Assembly: GCA_946480295.1 (NCBI GenBank)
Contig: CAMLIT010000084.1
Span: forward strand, 1 to 19,765
DNA from: an uncultured Gemmatimonadota bacterium
Lineage (GTDB): Bacteria; Gemmatimonadota; Gemmatimonadetes; Gemmatimonadales; Gemmatimonadaceae
DNA: 19,765 bases
Direction: 5' to 3'
Shown here: positions 1 to 7,319 of the stretch, piece by piece
Position numbering within the stretch: position 1 is the first letter of the stretch
Layout: each line of letters starts with the position of its first letter
Program-made: the position numbers and the translations under genes
The notes under the pieces: generated by a model
The model's input: only the letters and a program-made list of their open reading frames with translations
What the model was told of the DNA's origin: nothing
Databases searched by the model: none

Positions 1-360
1 CTAGGTCGTGTGGTACGGTATCGGTATCGTGCGCCGCGCGATCTTCCAGCGAACGCCTGAGGAGGTGCTGCAATCCACATGCGCGATATGCAGTGGCCGA
101 GTCTTGCGCCCGTTCAGTCGCCAGAACGCTCGCTTGGTGAGCCGCATTGCGAGTCGGCCGGTTGTGGCTGACCTTGTGCCTTAGCTGGAACACACTCGGT
201 TGCGCGCGATCACCATCGGCTTCGACAACTCGGCCCCGCGGCGAGCCGCGCTCCGGCGGGATGGCCGGCTGCTCGCCGCGAACTCACGCACTCGCCCCCA
301 GCAGAGATCGTGGCGGCCAGACGCACCAGGGCATATCCTTCGGGTGCCCCTCGCCTGAGC
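1..360. other. Left-edge region without a convincing gene
   Basis: No reading frame here looks like a real gene on either strand. The second forward frame stays open from the left edge to about 181 and could be the tail of something, but its translation matches no family I know and has no clear start. A purine-rich AGGAGGTG at about 58-66 resembles a ribosome binding site, yet the nearest ATG (79) is about 13 bases away and opens a frame of only 30 codons. Base composition and codon use look less gene-like than in the rest of the window. No tRNA or terminator is visible. Confidence 0.4.
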
Positions 361-552
361 ATGCACATGGGTACTCCCTCGGCCAAGCAGCGCGCCATCG
401 AAGCCGTCAACCGGCTCCCCGAGGATGCGTCCCTCGAGGATGCCATGGAGTGCCTCTATGTGTTGGAAGCGACCGAGCGCGGGCTCGCTGATGTCGCCGC
501 AGGACGCATCATCTCGCACGACGCGGCGCGACGCCGACTAGGCCTGCGCTGA
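361..552 (+). CDS. Small antitoxin-like protein, no recognisable toxin partner
   Basis: The 63-residue product has the pattern AIEAVNRLPEDASLEDAMEC followed by LEATERGLADVAAGRIISHD and a basic AARRRL end. This resembles the short antitoxins that precede RelE/ParE toxins, in which a helix binds the toxin and the ISHEEA-type tail is conserved. Family placement is by pattern only. The start is uncertain: ATG 361 and ATG 367 both lie just before the conserved part, while GTG 310 would add 17 low-complexity residues; none has a good ribosome binding site. The expected toxin is missing: the next 200 bases encode no RelE-like sequence. It may be an orphan, a remnant, or an unrelated small regulator. 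Confidence 0.55.
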   Translation: MHMGTPSAKQRAIEAVNRLPEDASLEDAMECLYVLEATERGLADVAAGRIISHDAARRRLGLR

Positions 553-741
553 GTGGCGGACGGGCGCTCGCCCAACCCGTCGAGACTGTCTCGTCCGACC
601 AGGCCCTCATCGATGTCACCGCCGTCCAGGAGTTCTCCGCACGCACGTCGCTGTCCGATGCCAACTCGATCGCTGGCGAGGAGCTAACGCGGGTCGCCGA
701 ACTGACCGCGTCGGTGTTCGCTCGATGCCGTCGGCATCTCT

Positions 742-747
742 GGAGGG
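742..747 (+). promoter_or_regulatory. Ribosome binding site fixing the start at 753
   Basis: GGAGGG lies five bases before ATG 753. This favours 753 over the in-frame GTG at 714, which has no such signal. Confidence 0.6.
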
Positions 748-752
748 AACCG

Positions 753-1037
753 ATGCCCGCTCGCAAGAAGGCGCAGCTCCATGAACACCGTCACAAGGAC
801 GGCTCCCTGTGGGCGCGCGGCGAGCTCACCGACGGCGTCATGACCGGCTACTGGGAATGGTTCCGCAAGGACGGCTCCCTCATGCGCTCCGGATCCTTCG
901 AGCGCGGCGTGCAGGTCGGCGAGTGGACGACGTACGATCGCCAGGGGCGCATCGTCAAGGTGACGCACATGAAGGCGACGGGGCGCAAGCCCGCGGGGCG
1001 GAAATCGACGGTGCGCGCGCGGGGCAGAGAACCCTAG
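753..1037 (+). CDS. MORN/YwqK-like repeat protein
   Basis: The 94-residue protein has two consecutive repeats of the type DGSLWARGELTDGVMTGYWE and DGSLMRSGSFERGVQVGEWT, then a final YDRQGRIVK strand and a lysine/arginine-rich tail. These G-x-W/Y repeats are the hallmark of MORN-type beta-hairpins, also found in YwqK-family proteins annotated as antitoxin components. The protein is much shorter than typical YwqK members, giving just a few hairpins. No signal peptide is seen, so it is probably cytoplasmic. The reading frame stays open upstream to about 492 with gene-like codon use but no in-frame ATG before 753, so a longer ancestral protein is possible. The VOC gene follows after 16 bases and may be co-transcribed. 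Molecular role unknown. Confidence 0.7.
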   Translation: MPARKKAQLHEHRHKDGSLWARGELTDGVMTGYWEWFRKDGSLMRSGSFERGVQVGEWTTYDRQGRIVKVTHMKATGRKPAGRKSTVRARGREP

Positions 1038-1053
1038 TCTCGAGAGCGGACAC

Positions 1054-1482
1054 ATGCCGCAACCCCAACGTGTCAGGATCCTCTTCGTCACCGGTTTCGG
1101 TCCGATCGTCGCGGATCGAACCACGAGCAGGGCGCTCTACGGCGACGTCCTCGACATCCCGCTGAAGGAGGACAAGGACGGCTACCTCCACACGGAGTCG
1201 CTGCAGGGCGTGAAGGCCTTCGCCCTGTGGCCGCTCTCGCAGGCTGCCCAGTCCTGTTTCGGCACGGAGGCCTGGCCTGCCGACATACCCGTTCCGCAAG
1301 CGTGGCTGGAGTTCGACGTCGAGGACATCGACGAGGCGACGGCGATCCTCGAGCAGCAGGGCTATCGCATGCTCGTGAAGAACAGGAAAGAGCCCTGGGG
1401 CCAGACGGTGAGCCGCTTCCTCAGTCCGGAAGGATTGCTTCTCGCGATCGCGTTCACGCCGCAGTTCCGGAAGGAGCGGTGA
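1054..1482 (+). CDS. VOC-fold (glyoxalase/bleomycin-resistance-like) protein
   Basis: The 142-residue product has one glyoxalase/bleomycin resistance (VOC) domain. The N-terminal strand is ILFVTGFGPIVADRTTSRAL, then the usual helix and YGDVLDIPL; the second half carries WLEFDVEDIDEATAILEQQG and ends with FLSPEGLLLAIAFTPQF, the family's typical closing strand. VOC proteins dimerise to bind metals, thiol conjugates or antibiotics, and the fold alone does not give a substrate. Canonical metal ligands are not obvious: E in WLEF is present but the usual first-strand His is absent. It is probably cytoplasmic. The ribosome binding site is weak. It follows the MORN-like gene closely on the same strand and precedes the PadR promoter. 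Confidence 0.85.
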   Translation: MPQPQRVRILFVTGFGPIVADRTTSRALYGDVLDIPLKEDKDGYLHTESLQGVKAFALWPLSQAAQSCFGTEAWPADIPVPQAWLEFDVEDIDEATAILEQQGYRMLVKNRKEPWGQTVSRFLSPEGLLLAIAFTPQFRKER

Positions 1483-1520
1483 CGCCGGTCGGACGGCCGT
1501 GCGCGCCACGGTCGGCCCCA

Positions 1521-1568
1521 TACCTTGCCGTTCTACAATCCGGTTCTAGATTGTCGAACGACAAGGTA
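1521..1568. promoter_or_regulatory. Candidate PadR operator: 19-bp inverted repeat over the promoter
   Basis: TACCTTGCCGTTCTACAAT (1521-1539) and ATTGTCGAACGACAAGGTA (1550-1568) are inverted repeats matching at 17 of 19 positions with a 10-bp spacer. Each arm is itself a dyad: 1551-1564 is TTGTCG-AA-CGACAA with perfect 6-bp arms, and 1525-1538 is a degraded version, with centres 26 bp apart. A possible promoter overlaps it: TTGCCG (1525-1530) as -35 and TAGATT (1547-1552) as -10, 16 bp apart. The position directly before padR fits autoregulation by the PadR dimer. Confidence 0.7.
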
Positions 1569-1585
1569 TCCCGGCGAGGACCCCC

Positions 1586-1918
1586 ATGGCCAACCCGCGC
1601 GCCGATCTGCTCCAGGGCACGCTCGATCTCCTCATCCTCCAGACGCTGCAGCTGGCGCCGCTCCACGGCTGGGCGATCTCGCGCCGCATCCGTGAGCGCA
1701 GCGCGCACGTCCTCGAGGTCAACCAGGGATCGCTCTACCCCGCGCTCTATAGGCTGGAGGAGCGCGGGCTGATCGTCGCCGAGGAGGGCGTGTCCGAGCA
1801 GGGGCGACGCGTGCGCGTCTACCGCCTGTCGGCGGCCGGCAGGAAGCACCTCGCGAGCGAGATCGCCGGGTGGCGGCTCTTCGCGAAGGCCGTGGAGCTG
1901 ATCCTCTCGCCGGCGTGA
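1586..1918 (+). CDS. PadR-family transcriptional regulator
   Basis: This 110-residue winged-helix protein opens with MANPRADLLQGTLDLLILQT and has HGWAISRRI, then the recognition segment NQGSLYPALYRLEERGLI and the wing RVRVYRLSAAGRKHL. These are the signature elements of short PadR regulators, dimeric repressors that usually control a neighbouring membrane or stress gene and themselves. GAGGA (1576-1580) sits five bases before the ATG. Only seven bases separate its stop from the permease start, and a GAGGG overlapping its stop codon probably serves the permease, so the two are translationally coupled. The inverted repeat at 1521-1568 is the likely binding site. The effector cannot be read from sequence. 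The protein lacks the long C-terminal dimerisation domain of larger PadR proteins, normal for this subgroup. Confidence 0.93.
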   Translation: MANPRADLLQGTLDLLILQTLQLAPLHGWAISRRIRERSAHVLEVNQGSLYPALYRLEERGLIVAEEGVSEQGRRVRVYRLSAAGRKHLASEIAGWRLFAKAVELILSPA

Positions 1919-1925
1919 GGGCCCG

Positions 1926-4547
1926 ATGACCGAGTGGCTGCGCACGCTCTCGCGCCGCATCCGGCGCGCCCTGCACCGGCGCGACTTCGAGCGTCAGCTC
2001 GACGCCGAGCTTCGCTTCCATGTCGAGTCCGAGGCGGCGGCGCTGGTCCGCGGCGGCCTCGCGCCTGACGAGGCGCGCCGCCGGGCGTTGGCCGCGTTCG
2101 GCGGCGTGGAGCGCTGGCGCGACGAAGCGCGCGAGACGCGCCTCGGCAATCGCGTCGAGATCCTCGCGCGCGACGTGCGGCTCGCGGGCCGCTCCCTCCG
2201 CCGCGCGCCGGCCTACACCGTGCCCGCCGTCGCGACGCTCGCGTTGGGCATCGCCGCCATCGCCACGATCGCGACGCTCGCCTACGACGTGCTCCTTCGG
2301 CCGCTGCCGTACGAGGACCCGGCGCGGCTCGTCGCGGTCTTCGAGCGGAACATCCCGCGCCAGCGCGACCGGAACGTGGTGTCCGCCGTCGCCTTCACCG
2401 CCTGGCGGGAGCGCAGCCGCACGCTCGACTCGATCTCCGCGCTCATGCCCGCCTCACGAGTGTGGCAGGCCAGTGCCGGCCCGGAGCGGCTGAGCGGGGC
2501 CGAGGTGTCGCCGAGCCTGTTCGCGCTGCTCGGCGCTCGTCCGATGCTGGGGCCGGGCTTCTCCGGCACGCCGGACGCGCGCGAGGTGGTGATCAGCCAC
2601 GCGTTCTGGACGAACCGCCTTGGTGGCGATCCGCGCATCGTCGGCAGGGCCATCCGACTCGACGGCGTGCCGACCACCGTCGTCGGCGTGATGCCGCCGG
2701 ACTTCGTTCCACTGAAGTTCGGCTGGATGGGGGATCAGGAGTTCTGGGTGCCGATGATCGTCGGTCCGCGGTACGCGCAGTGGGGGCGCTTCCTCCTCGT
2801 GGCGGCGCGGCTCCGGCCGAACGCGACGTTCACCGCGGCGGAGCGCGAGCTTCGCGCGATTCACGCGGAGCTGCGCGCCGAGGGGAGGATCGCCGAGGGC
2901 TGGGACGCGCAGCTCGTGCCGCTCGGCGACGAGATCACCGGCAGCGTGCGCGCGCCGTTGCTCGCCCTGCTCGTCGCCTGTGGTCTGCTGCTCGTCCTCG
3001 TGCTGACGAACACCTCGCTCCTGACCATCGCGCATGCCCGCCGCCGCGCCGCAGACCGCGCGCTGCGATCCGTGCTCGGCGCGACCCGCGGCCGCCTCGT
3101 CGGCGAACGGCTGGCGACGACCGCGCTCGTCGCGGCAGGCGGCTCGGCGATCGGCCTCGCCGCCGCGGCGGTCGCGATCCCGGCGTTGACGCGCTTCCTC
3201 CCCGCCGACGTGCCGCGCCTGACGAGCGTGCACTTCGGCGGCGCCGCGCTCATCGTCGCGGGGGTGTCGGCCGCACTCGCGGCGCTCGTGCTGGCGCTCG
3301 TCCCGGCCCTCGACGACCGCGCGGACACGGCGGCGGTCGCGCTGCAGGGCGGCGCGCGCCTGACGAGGCGCTCTCGCACGGCACTGGTCGTGAGCGGCGA
3401 GGCCGCCGTCGCGGTGGTGCTGACGATCTTCGCGGCGCTCACCCTGCGCAGCTTCGATCGGCTCGCCGCCGTCGACGTCGGCTTCGATCCGTCGCACCTC
3501 GTCGCGTTTCGCGTCGCCTTCGACCCGCCCGGCGTCGATCGCCACACCGCGGCGACCGCCTCACGCGCATTTCTGGACCGGCTGCGCGCGATTCCCGGCG
3601 TCACCGCCGTCGGGCGCACGTCCGTGCGCCCCTTCTACGAGGGCGGCACGGCGACGACGGTCACGCCGCCGGGGCTCGGCGATCGCGACCGGTCCGAGTA
3701 TCCCACCGCCGACGTCCGGTTCGTCGATCGCGGCTACTTTCGCACGCTCGACCTCACCGCGCTCGCCGGCCGGCTGTTCGAGCCGGGGGATGCGCACGCG
3801 AGGTCCCTGCGTACCGTCGTCAACGAAACGTTCGCGAGGAAGCTCTGGCCGGGCGAGAAGCACGTCGTCGGCCGCGCGTACGACCTGCGCATCGGGGTGA
3901 ATCCCGCCGCCGAGATCATCGGGGTCGTGCGCGACGTGCGGCTGGTGAGCCCGCGGGACGAGCCGCGCCCGACCGTCTACGTCTTCGCGGACCAGGACAA
4001 CGCCGGCGAGGAGTACGACGTCCTCGTCAGGACGAGGGGCGCGGCGGCGACGGTGATCCCCTCCGTGCGAGAGCTCGCGCAGTCGGTCATGGCGGGGACG
4101 CCGATCTTCAAGGTCGAGAGCATGCGGGAGACCGTCGGCGCCCGAATCGCCCGCGAACGCGCGACGGCGCGGCTGCTCCTGTTCTTCTCCGCCTCGGCGC
4201 TGGTGCTCGTGGCGGTCGGCGTGTTCGGGTTGTACGCGGGTGAGGTGGCGCGACGCCGCCTGGAGATCGGGATCCGCATCGCGTTAGGCGCCCCGACCGG
4301 CAGCGTGGTGAGGTCGCTCCTCGGCCGTGCGCTCGCGCGGGCCGCGGTCGGCGTCGTCGCCGGCGTGGTGATCGGCTTCGAGCTCTCGCGCGTCCTGGCG
4401 AGCGTGCTCTATGGCGTGAGACCGAGCGACCCGGCGTCGTACCTGGCCGGGGCGGCGGCGGTCCTGGTCGTGGCGCTCGGCGCGACGCTGCTGCCGGCGG
4501 TGCAGGCGTCGCGAGTGGCGCCATCCACGGCGCTCCGCGCCGAGTGA
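1926..4547 (+). CDS. Duplicated orphan MacB/FtsX-type permease (ADOP family)
   Basis: This 873-residue inner-membrane protein has a cytoplasmic prefix (1-90: RRDFERQLDAELRFHVESEA, LAPDEARRRALAAFGG). Then come a first membrane helix (about 96-122), a periplasmic MacB-like core, membrane helices at about 343-366, 395-417 and 438-460, a second copy starting near 480-508 with another periplasmic core, and three final helices near 750-778, 801-825 and 837-860. The RRRLEIGIRIALGA segment before the penultimate helices is typical of MacB/FtsX C-termini. This is the architecture of the permeases that in Acidobacteriota and Gemmatimonadota pair with PadR and occur in many copies without an adjacent ATPase. 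No ABC ATPase lies in this window. The role is presumably mechanotransmission or lipid/peptide handling; substrate unknown. Expression is likely controlled by the upstream PadR. Confidence 0.93.
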   Translation: MTEWLRTLSRRIRRALHRRDFERQLDAELRFHVESEAAALVRGGLAPDEARRRALAAFGGVERWRDEARETRLGNRVEILARDVRLAGRSLRRAPAYTVPAVATLALGIAAIATIATLAYDVLLRPLPYEDPARLVAVFERNIPRQRDRNVVSAVAFTAWRERSRTLDSISALMPASRVWQASAGPERLSGAEVSPSLFALLGARPMLGPGFSGTPDAREVVISHAFWTNRLGGDPRIVGRAIRLDGVPTTVVGVMPPDFVPLKFGWMGDQEFWVPMIVGPRYAQWGRFLLVAARLRPNATFTAAERELRAIHAELRAEGRIAEGWDAQLVPLGDEITGSVRAPLLALLVACGLLLVLVLTNTSLLTIAHARRRAADRALRSVLGATRGRLVGERLATTALVAAGGSAIGLAAAAVAIPALTRFLPADVPRLTSVHFGGAALIVAGVSAALAALVLALVPALDDRADTAAVALQGGARLTRRSRTALVVSGEAAVAVVLTIFAALTLRSFDRLAAVDVGFDPSHLVAFRVAFDPPGVDRHTAATASRAFLDRLRAIPGVTAVGRTSVRPFYEGGTATTVTPPGLGDRDRSEYPTADVRFVDRGYFRTLDLTALAGRLFEPGDAHARSLRTVVNETFARKLWPGEKHVVGRAYDLRIGVNPAAEIIGVVRDVRLVSPRDEPRPTVYVFADQDNAGEEYDVLVRTRGAAATVIPSVRELAQSVMAGTPIFKVESMRETVGARIARERATARLLLFFSASALVLVAVGVFGLYAGEVARRRLEIGIRIALGAPTGSVVRSLLGRALARAAVGVVAGVVIGFELSRVLASVLYGVRPSDPASYLAGAAAVLVVALGATLLPAVQASRVAPSTALRAE

Positions 4548-4704
4548 CGCCGTCAGGCCTGCCTCACCCGCCACCTTGCGTCGGCCGCGCCCCGGCTATC
4601 TCTTTGGGGCGCGCAGATTCGAGCCACGGCGTGCCTCGCGTGCGCTGCGTCAGGCGGGTGATGGTCGAGGTCCCCCCGCGGTCTCCCTTCCGGCAACCTC
4701 CCGA

Positions 4705-5331
4705 ATGGATCGGCAGCTCATGCCCAGCTCCCCGGTCTCTCCCGACGCACTCGCCTTCACCGCCGCGTTGACCACCTTCCACGCGCCGGCGAAGCGGACG
4801 CCGGTCGCGCCGCTCGACCTGCGGAAGTTCCTGGAGGCGCTCCGCGGCGAGAGCGACCGGGCGTGCGCGGTCCTGGCCAGCGCCTTTCTCGACGCCGCGC
4901 TCGAGGAGTTCCTCCGCGCGCGGTTCGTCGCCGACGCGCCCGAGCGGCTCCTCGCGGCCGGCGGTCCGCTCGGCACCTTCGCCGCCCGCATCGACCTGGC
5001 GTTCGCCCTCGGCTGGATCTCCCTCGCCGAGCGCTGTGACCTGCTCCTGATCAGGGACATCGGCGACGAGTTCAGGTACGACACCGACTACTCGCTGACG
5101 TTCGAGGCGGACCCGATCGCCGATCGCTGCTTCGCCCTGCAGCAGAGCCGGGAGCTCTTCGAGGTCAGCGATGCCGGCGACGACAGGCCATCGCTTCCGT
5201 GGCTGCACGAGAGCTGCGCCGATCCGCGGCTCCGCTTCGAGATCACGGTGAGCTTCATCCGCCAGGCCCTCGCGTACCGTGCGTCGCGCTCGTCGCACGC
5301 GACGGTGTCGAGCATCGCCGGCGGCGGCTGA
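4705..5331 (+). CDS. MltR-like (mannitol repressor family) protein
   Basis: From ATG 4705 the 208-residue protein contains ESDRACAVLASAFLDAALEE (about 49-68), GPLGTFAARIDLAFALGWIS (about 87-106) and DLLLIRDIGDEFRYD (about 112-126). This order matches the all-helical MltR family, related to abortive-infection/DUF4145-like folds. In Enterobacteriaceae MltR represses the mannitol operon, but most family members are not near mannitol genes and their function is unknown; no mannitol genes lie here. The usual R(N)EFAH end of the third motif reads DEFRYD, replacing the His. The frame is open upstream to 4576, but that part is low-complexity arginine-rich sequence and unlikely to be translated; ATG 4720 is another possible start. 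Neither start has a clear ribosome binding site. The next gene begins four bases after its stop. Confidence 0.8.
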   Translation: MDRQLMPSSPVSPDALAFTAALTTFHAPAKRTPVAPLDLRKFLEALRGESDRACAVLASAFLDAALEEFLRARFVADAPERLLAAGGPLGTFAARIDLAFALGWISLAERCDLLLIRDIGDEFRYDTDYSLTFEADPIADRCFALQQSRELFEVSDAGDDRPSLPWLHESCADPRLRFEITVSFIRQALAYRASRSSHATVSSIAGGG

Positions 5332-5335
5332 CGCC

Positions 5336-5704
5336 ATGCGCCCGCTCCGACTGGTCCCCGTCCTCGCCCTCCTGCTCGTCGCCGCCTGTGCCGACATGAA
5401 GGCGCTCTTCGCGCTCTCGTCGGCGCTCCAGCGCCAGTACGGCGTCGCGGCCACCGTGACCCTGTCCAACGACAGTCACCTGGTCATCACCTTCCAGGAG
5501 CCCCCGCCAGCCATGGCGAAGGCGGACAGCGCCGGCCGCGCGCAGGTCGCCGAATCGATCGCCGCCTTCGCCAAGGCGCACTACCCGGGGGCGGGTCAGC
5601 TCGAGGACGTCACCGTCGCCTTCGCGCACGTGCGCACGATGGGGCCTCTCACCATCACGCAGCGGGATGCGCCGTACTCGTTCGCGGTGCACGACCTGCC
5701 GTAG
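5336..5704 (+). CDS. Small predicted lipoprotein of unknown function
   Basis: The 122-residue product starts MRPLRLVPVLALLLVAAC, a classic signal peptide with lipobox VAAC and lipidated Cys18, so it should be anchored in the inner or outer membrane facing the periplasm. The rest, with VAATVTLSNDSHLVITFQEP and a helix AQVAESIAAFAKAHYPGAGQ before a strand-rich end, suggests a small alpha/beta domain. I do not recognise the family. It starts four bases after the MltR-like gene and has no ribosome binding site of its own, so coupled translation is likely. The cyclase-like gene follows 30 bases after its stop. Length and clean signal peptide argue for a real gene. Confidence 0.75.
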   Translation: MRPLRLVPVLALLLVAACADMKALFALSSALQRQYGVAATVTLSNDSHLVITFQEPPPAMAKADSAGRAQVAESIAAFAKAHYPGAGQLEDVTVAFAHVRTMGPLTITQRDAPYSFAVHDLP

Positions 5705-5734
5705 GCCGACGCGAGACACGAGACGAACCACCGC

Positions 5735-6703
5735 ATGGCGACGAATCCCGCCGTACGACAGCGCTCGAGCTCCCGGTCTTCCGCGATCGCCTGGCTCCTC
5801 GACTCCGACCCGGCGATCCGCTGGCAGGTGATGCGGGACCTCGTCGGCGCGCCGGCGCACGAGGTCGCGGCGGAGCGGGCACGGGTCGCCACCGAGGGGC
5901 TGGGCGCGCGGCTGCTCGCGCTCCAGGCGCCGGACGGGCGGTGGGGCGGCGCGGCGTGGAACCGCGGCTGGGATTCCACCATGCACGCGCTGTCGCTCCT
6001 GCGCGAGATGGGGCTCGACCCGGCGAGCGACCAGGCGCGGCGCGCGGTGGGGCTCGTCCGCGAGCGCGTGACCTGGCACGGGTGTGCTCCGCGGGAGGTG
6101 TGGGAGAACGCCTACTTCGCCGGCGAGGTCGAGCCGTGCATCAACGGGCAGGTGGCCGCGCCCGCCGCGTACTTCGGCCAGGACGTGCACGGCATCGTCA
6201 CCCGCCTGCTGGGCGAGCAGCTCCCCGACGGCGGCTGGAACTGCGAGGCGGCGAACGGCTCGACGCGATCTTCGTTCAACACGACGATCTGCGTCCTCGA
6301 GGCCCTGCTGGAGTACGAACGCGCGGGCGGCGGCAGCCCGGAGCTTCGCGAGGCCCGTCTGCGCGGGGAGGAGTACCTGCTCGAGCGCCGGCTCTTCCGC
6401 CGCAGGTCCACCGGCGAGGTGATCGACCCCGCCTGGACGCGCTTCGCCTTCCCCACATGGTGGCACTACGACGTGCTGCGTGGGCTCGAGTACCTGCGCC
6501 GCGCCGGCGTCGCGCCTGACGAGCGCGCGGCCGAGGCGGTCGCCCTCGTCGCGTCGAAGCGCGACGACGACGGCCGGTGGCCGCTCGAGACGCGGCATCC
6601 CGGCCGGATGCCGATCGAGATCGACGAGGGCGAGGGGCGGCCGAGCCGGTGGAACACGCTCCGCGCCCTGCGGGTGCTGGACTGGTATTCGGCGGGCGCC
6701 TGA
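5735..6703 (+). CDS. Squalene-cyclase-like alpha-toroid protein
   Basis: The 322-residue protein carries repeated segments with the terpene-cyclase/prenyltransferase toroid signature: LLALQAPDGRWGGAAWN (about 61-76), LLGEQLPDGGWNCEA (about 158-172) and VASKRDDDGRWPLE (about 272-285). Between them lie conserved-looking stretches EVEPCINGQV and SSFNTTICVLEALLEYE. Similar proteins are usually annotated squalene cyclase. At half the length of a true squalene-hopene cyclase (about 630 residues) it can form only one helical barrel, and I see no DxDD protonation motif. Cyclase activity is therefore doubtful; a binding or unknown enzymatic role is just as likely. No signal peptide or membrane helix. 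It may be co-transcribed with the preceding lipoprotein. Confidence 0.8.
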   Translation: MATNPAVRQRSSSRSSAIAWLLDSDPAIRWQVMRDLVGAPAHEVAAERARVATEGLGARLLALQAPDGRWGGAAWNRGWDSTMHALSLLREMGLDPASDQARRAVGLVRERVTWHGCAPREVWENAYFAGEVEPCINGQVAAPAAYFGQDVHGIVTRLLGEQLPDGGWNCEAANGSTRSSFNTTICVLEALLEYERAGGGSPELREARLRGEEYLLERRLFRRRSTGEVIDPAWTRFAFPTWWHYDVLRGLEYLRRAGVAPDERAAEAVALVASKRDDDGRWPLETRHPGRMPIEIDEGEGRPSRWNTLRALRVLDWYSAGA

Positions 6704-6841
6704 GGTACCGGAGCGCCGTATCCCGCGAACGTAGTTTCCGCCGGCGCCGCGCCAGCTTCGCGGCACATGCTGACCGCCCGCCGGCCCCGCCAGTGACCGG
6801 CCCGCCTCACCCGTCGTCCCTAGGGTATTCCCCGACCCAAC

Positions 6842-6858
6842 GCCGCCCTGCGGGCGGC
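6842..6858. other. GC-rich hairpin in the leader of the DUF4383 gene
   Basis: GCCGCCC (6842-6848) and GGGCGGC (6852-6858) form a perfect 7-bp stem with a TGC loop, 12 bases before the ribosome binding site of the next gene. No T-run follows, so it is not a clear terminator. CCCTAGGG at 6818-6825 is an additional palindrome upstream. A leader structure affecting translation is possible. Confidence 0.45.
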
Positions 6859-6881
6859 CCACTGCAACGCGGAGGATGACG

Positions 6882-7310
6882 ATGCTGTCGATCCAGCGGG
6901 TGGCAACGGTTTCCGGGATCCTCTTTGTCGCGGTCGGCGCGCTCGGCTTCGCCGCCGCTGGATCCATGCACGCCATGATGTCCATGGGCTCGGGCGCGAT
7001 GCTGCTCGGCCTCTTCCCCGTCAACGCGCTGCACAACCTCGTGCACATCGCGTTCGGCGTGTGGGGGATCTGGGCGGGACGCAGCGTGGGACGCTCCATC
7101 GCCTACGCGCTCGGCAGCGGCGCGGCGTACCTCGTGCTCGCCGTCGTCGGGATCTTCACCCCGGTGCTGCTCGGCGTCGTGCCGATCGGCGGCTACGACG
7201 TGGTGCTGCACCTCGTGCTCGCCGTCCTCCTCGCCACGGCCGGGTTCTGGGCCGCGTGGTTCGCGCCGGCGCCCGCCGCGCAGCGGACGGCCGCCGATGC
7301 CGCGAGGTGA
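6882..7310 (+). CDS. DUF4383-type four-helix membrane protein
   Basis: The protein (142 residues from ATG 6882) has four hydrophobic segments: an N-terminal ILFVAVGALGFAAAG, then LFPVNALHNLVHIAFGVWGI, AYLVLAVVGIFTPVLLGVVP and VVLHLVLAVLLATAGFWAAW. The histidines in NALHNLVHIAFG and DVVLHLVLA are the conserved hallmark of the DUF4383 family, whose function is unknown. GGAGG at 6871-6875 touches the in-frame ATG at 6876 but lies six bases from ATG 6882, so 6882 is preferred. Its stop codon overlaps GAGGTGA, the ribosome binding site of the chemoreceptor gene starting nine bases later, so the two are probably translated together. Confidence 0.88.
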   Translation: MLSIQRVATVSGILFVAVGALGFAAAGSMHAMMSMGSGAMLLGLFPVNALHNLVHIAFGVWGIWAGRSVGRSIAYALGSGAAYLVLAVVGIFTPVLLGVVPIGGYDVVLHLVLAVLLATAGFWAAWFAPAPAAQRTAADAAR

Positions 7311-7319
7311 TCGGGCGGC

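Noticed and set aside
2..181. Open second forward frame at the left edge
   Set aside because: No recognised family, no clear start, and odd composition; kept only as a remark in the left-edge entry.
2462..4243. Plus-strand 593-codon frame inside the permease gene
   Set aside because: Out-of-frame shadow of the permease, extremely arginine-rich.
4576..4704. N-terminal extension of the MltR-like protein
   Set aside because: The added residues are arginine-rich without similarity to the family, and the conserved domain is complete from 4705.
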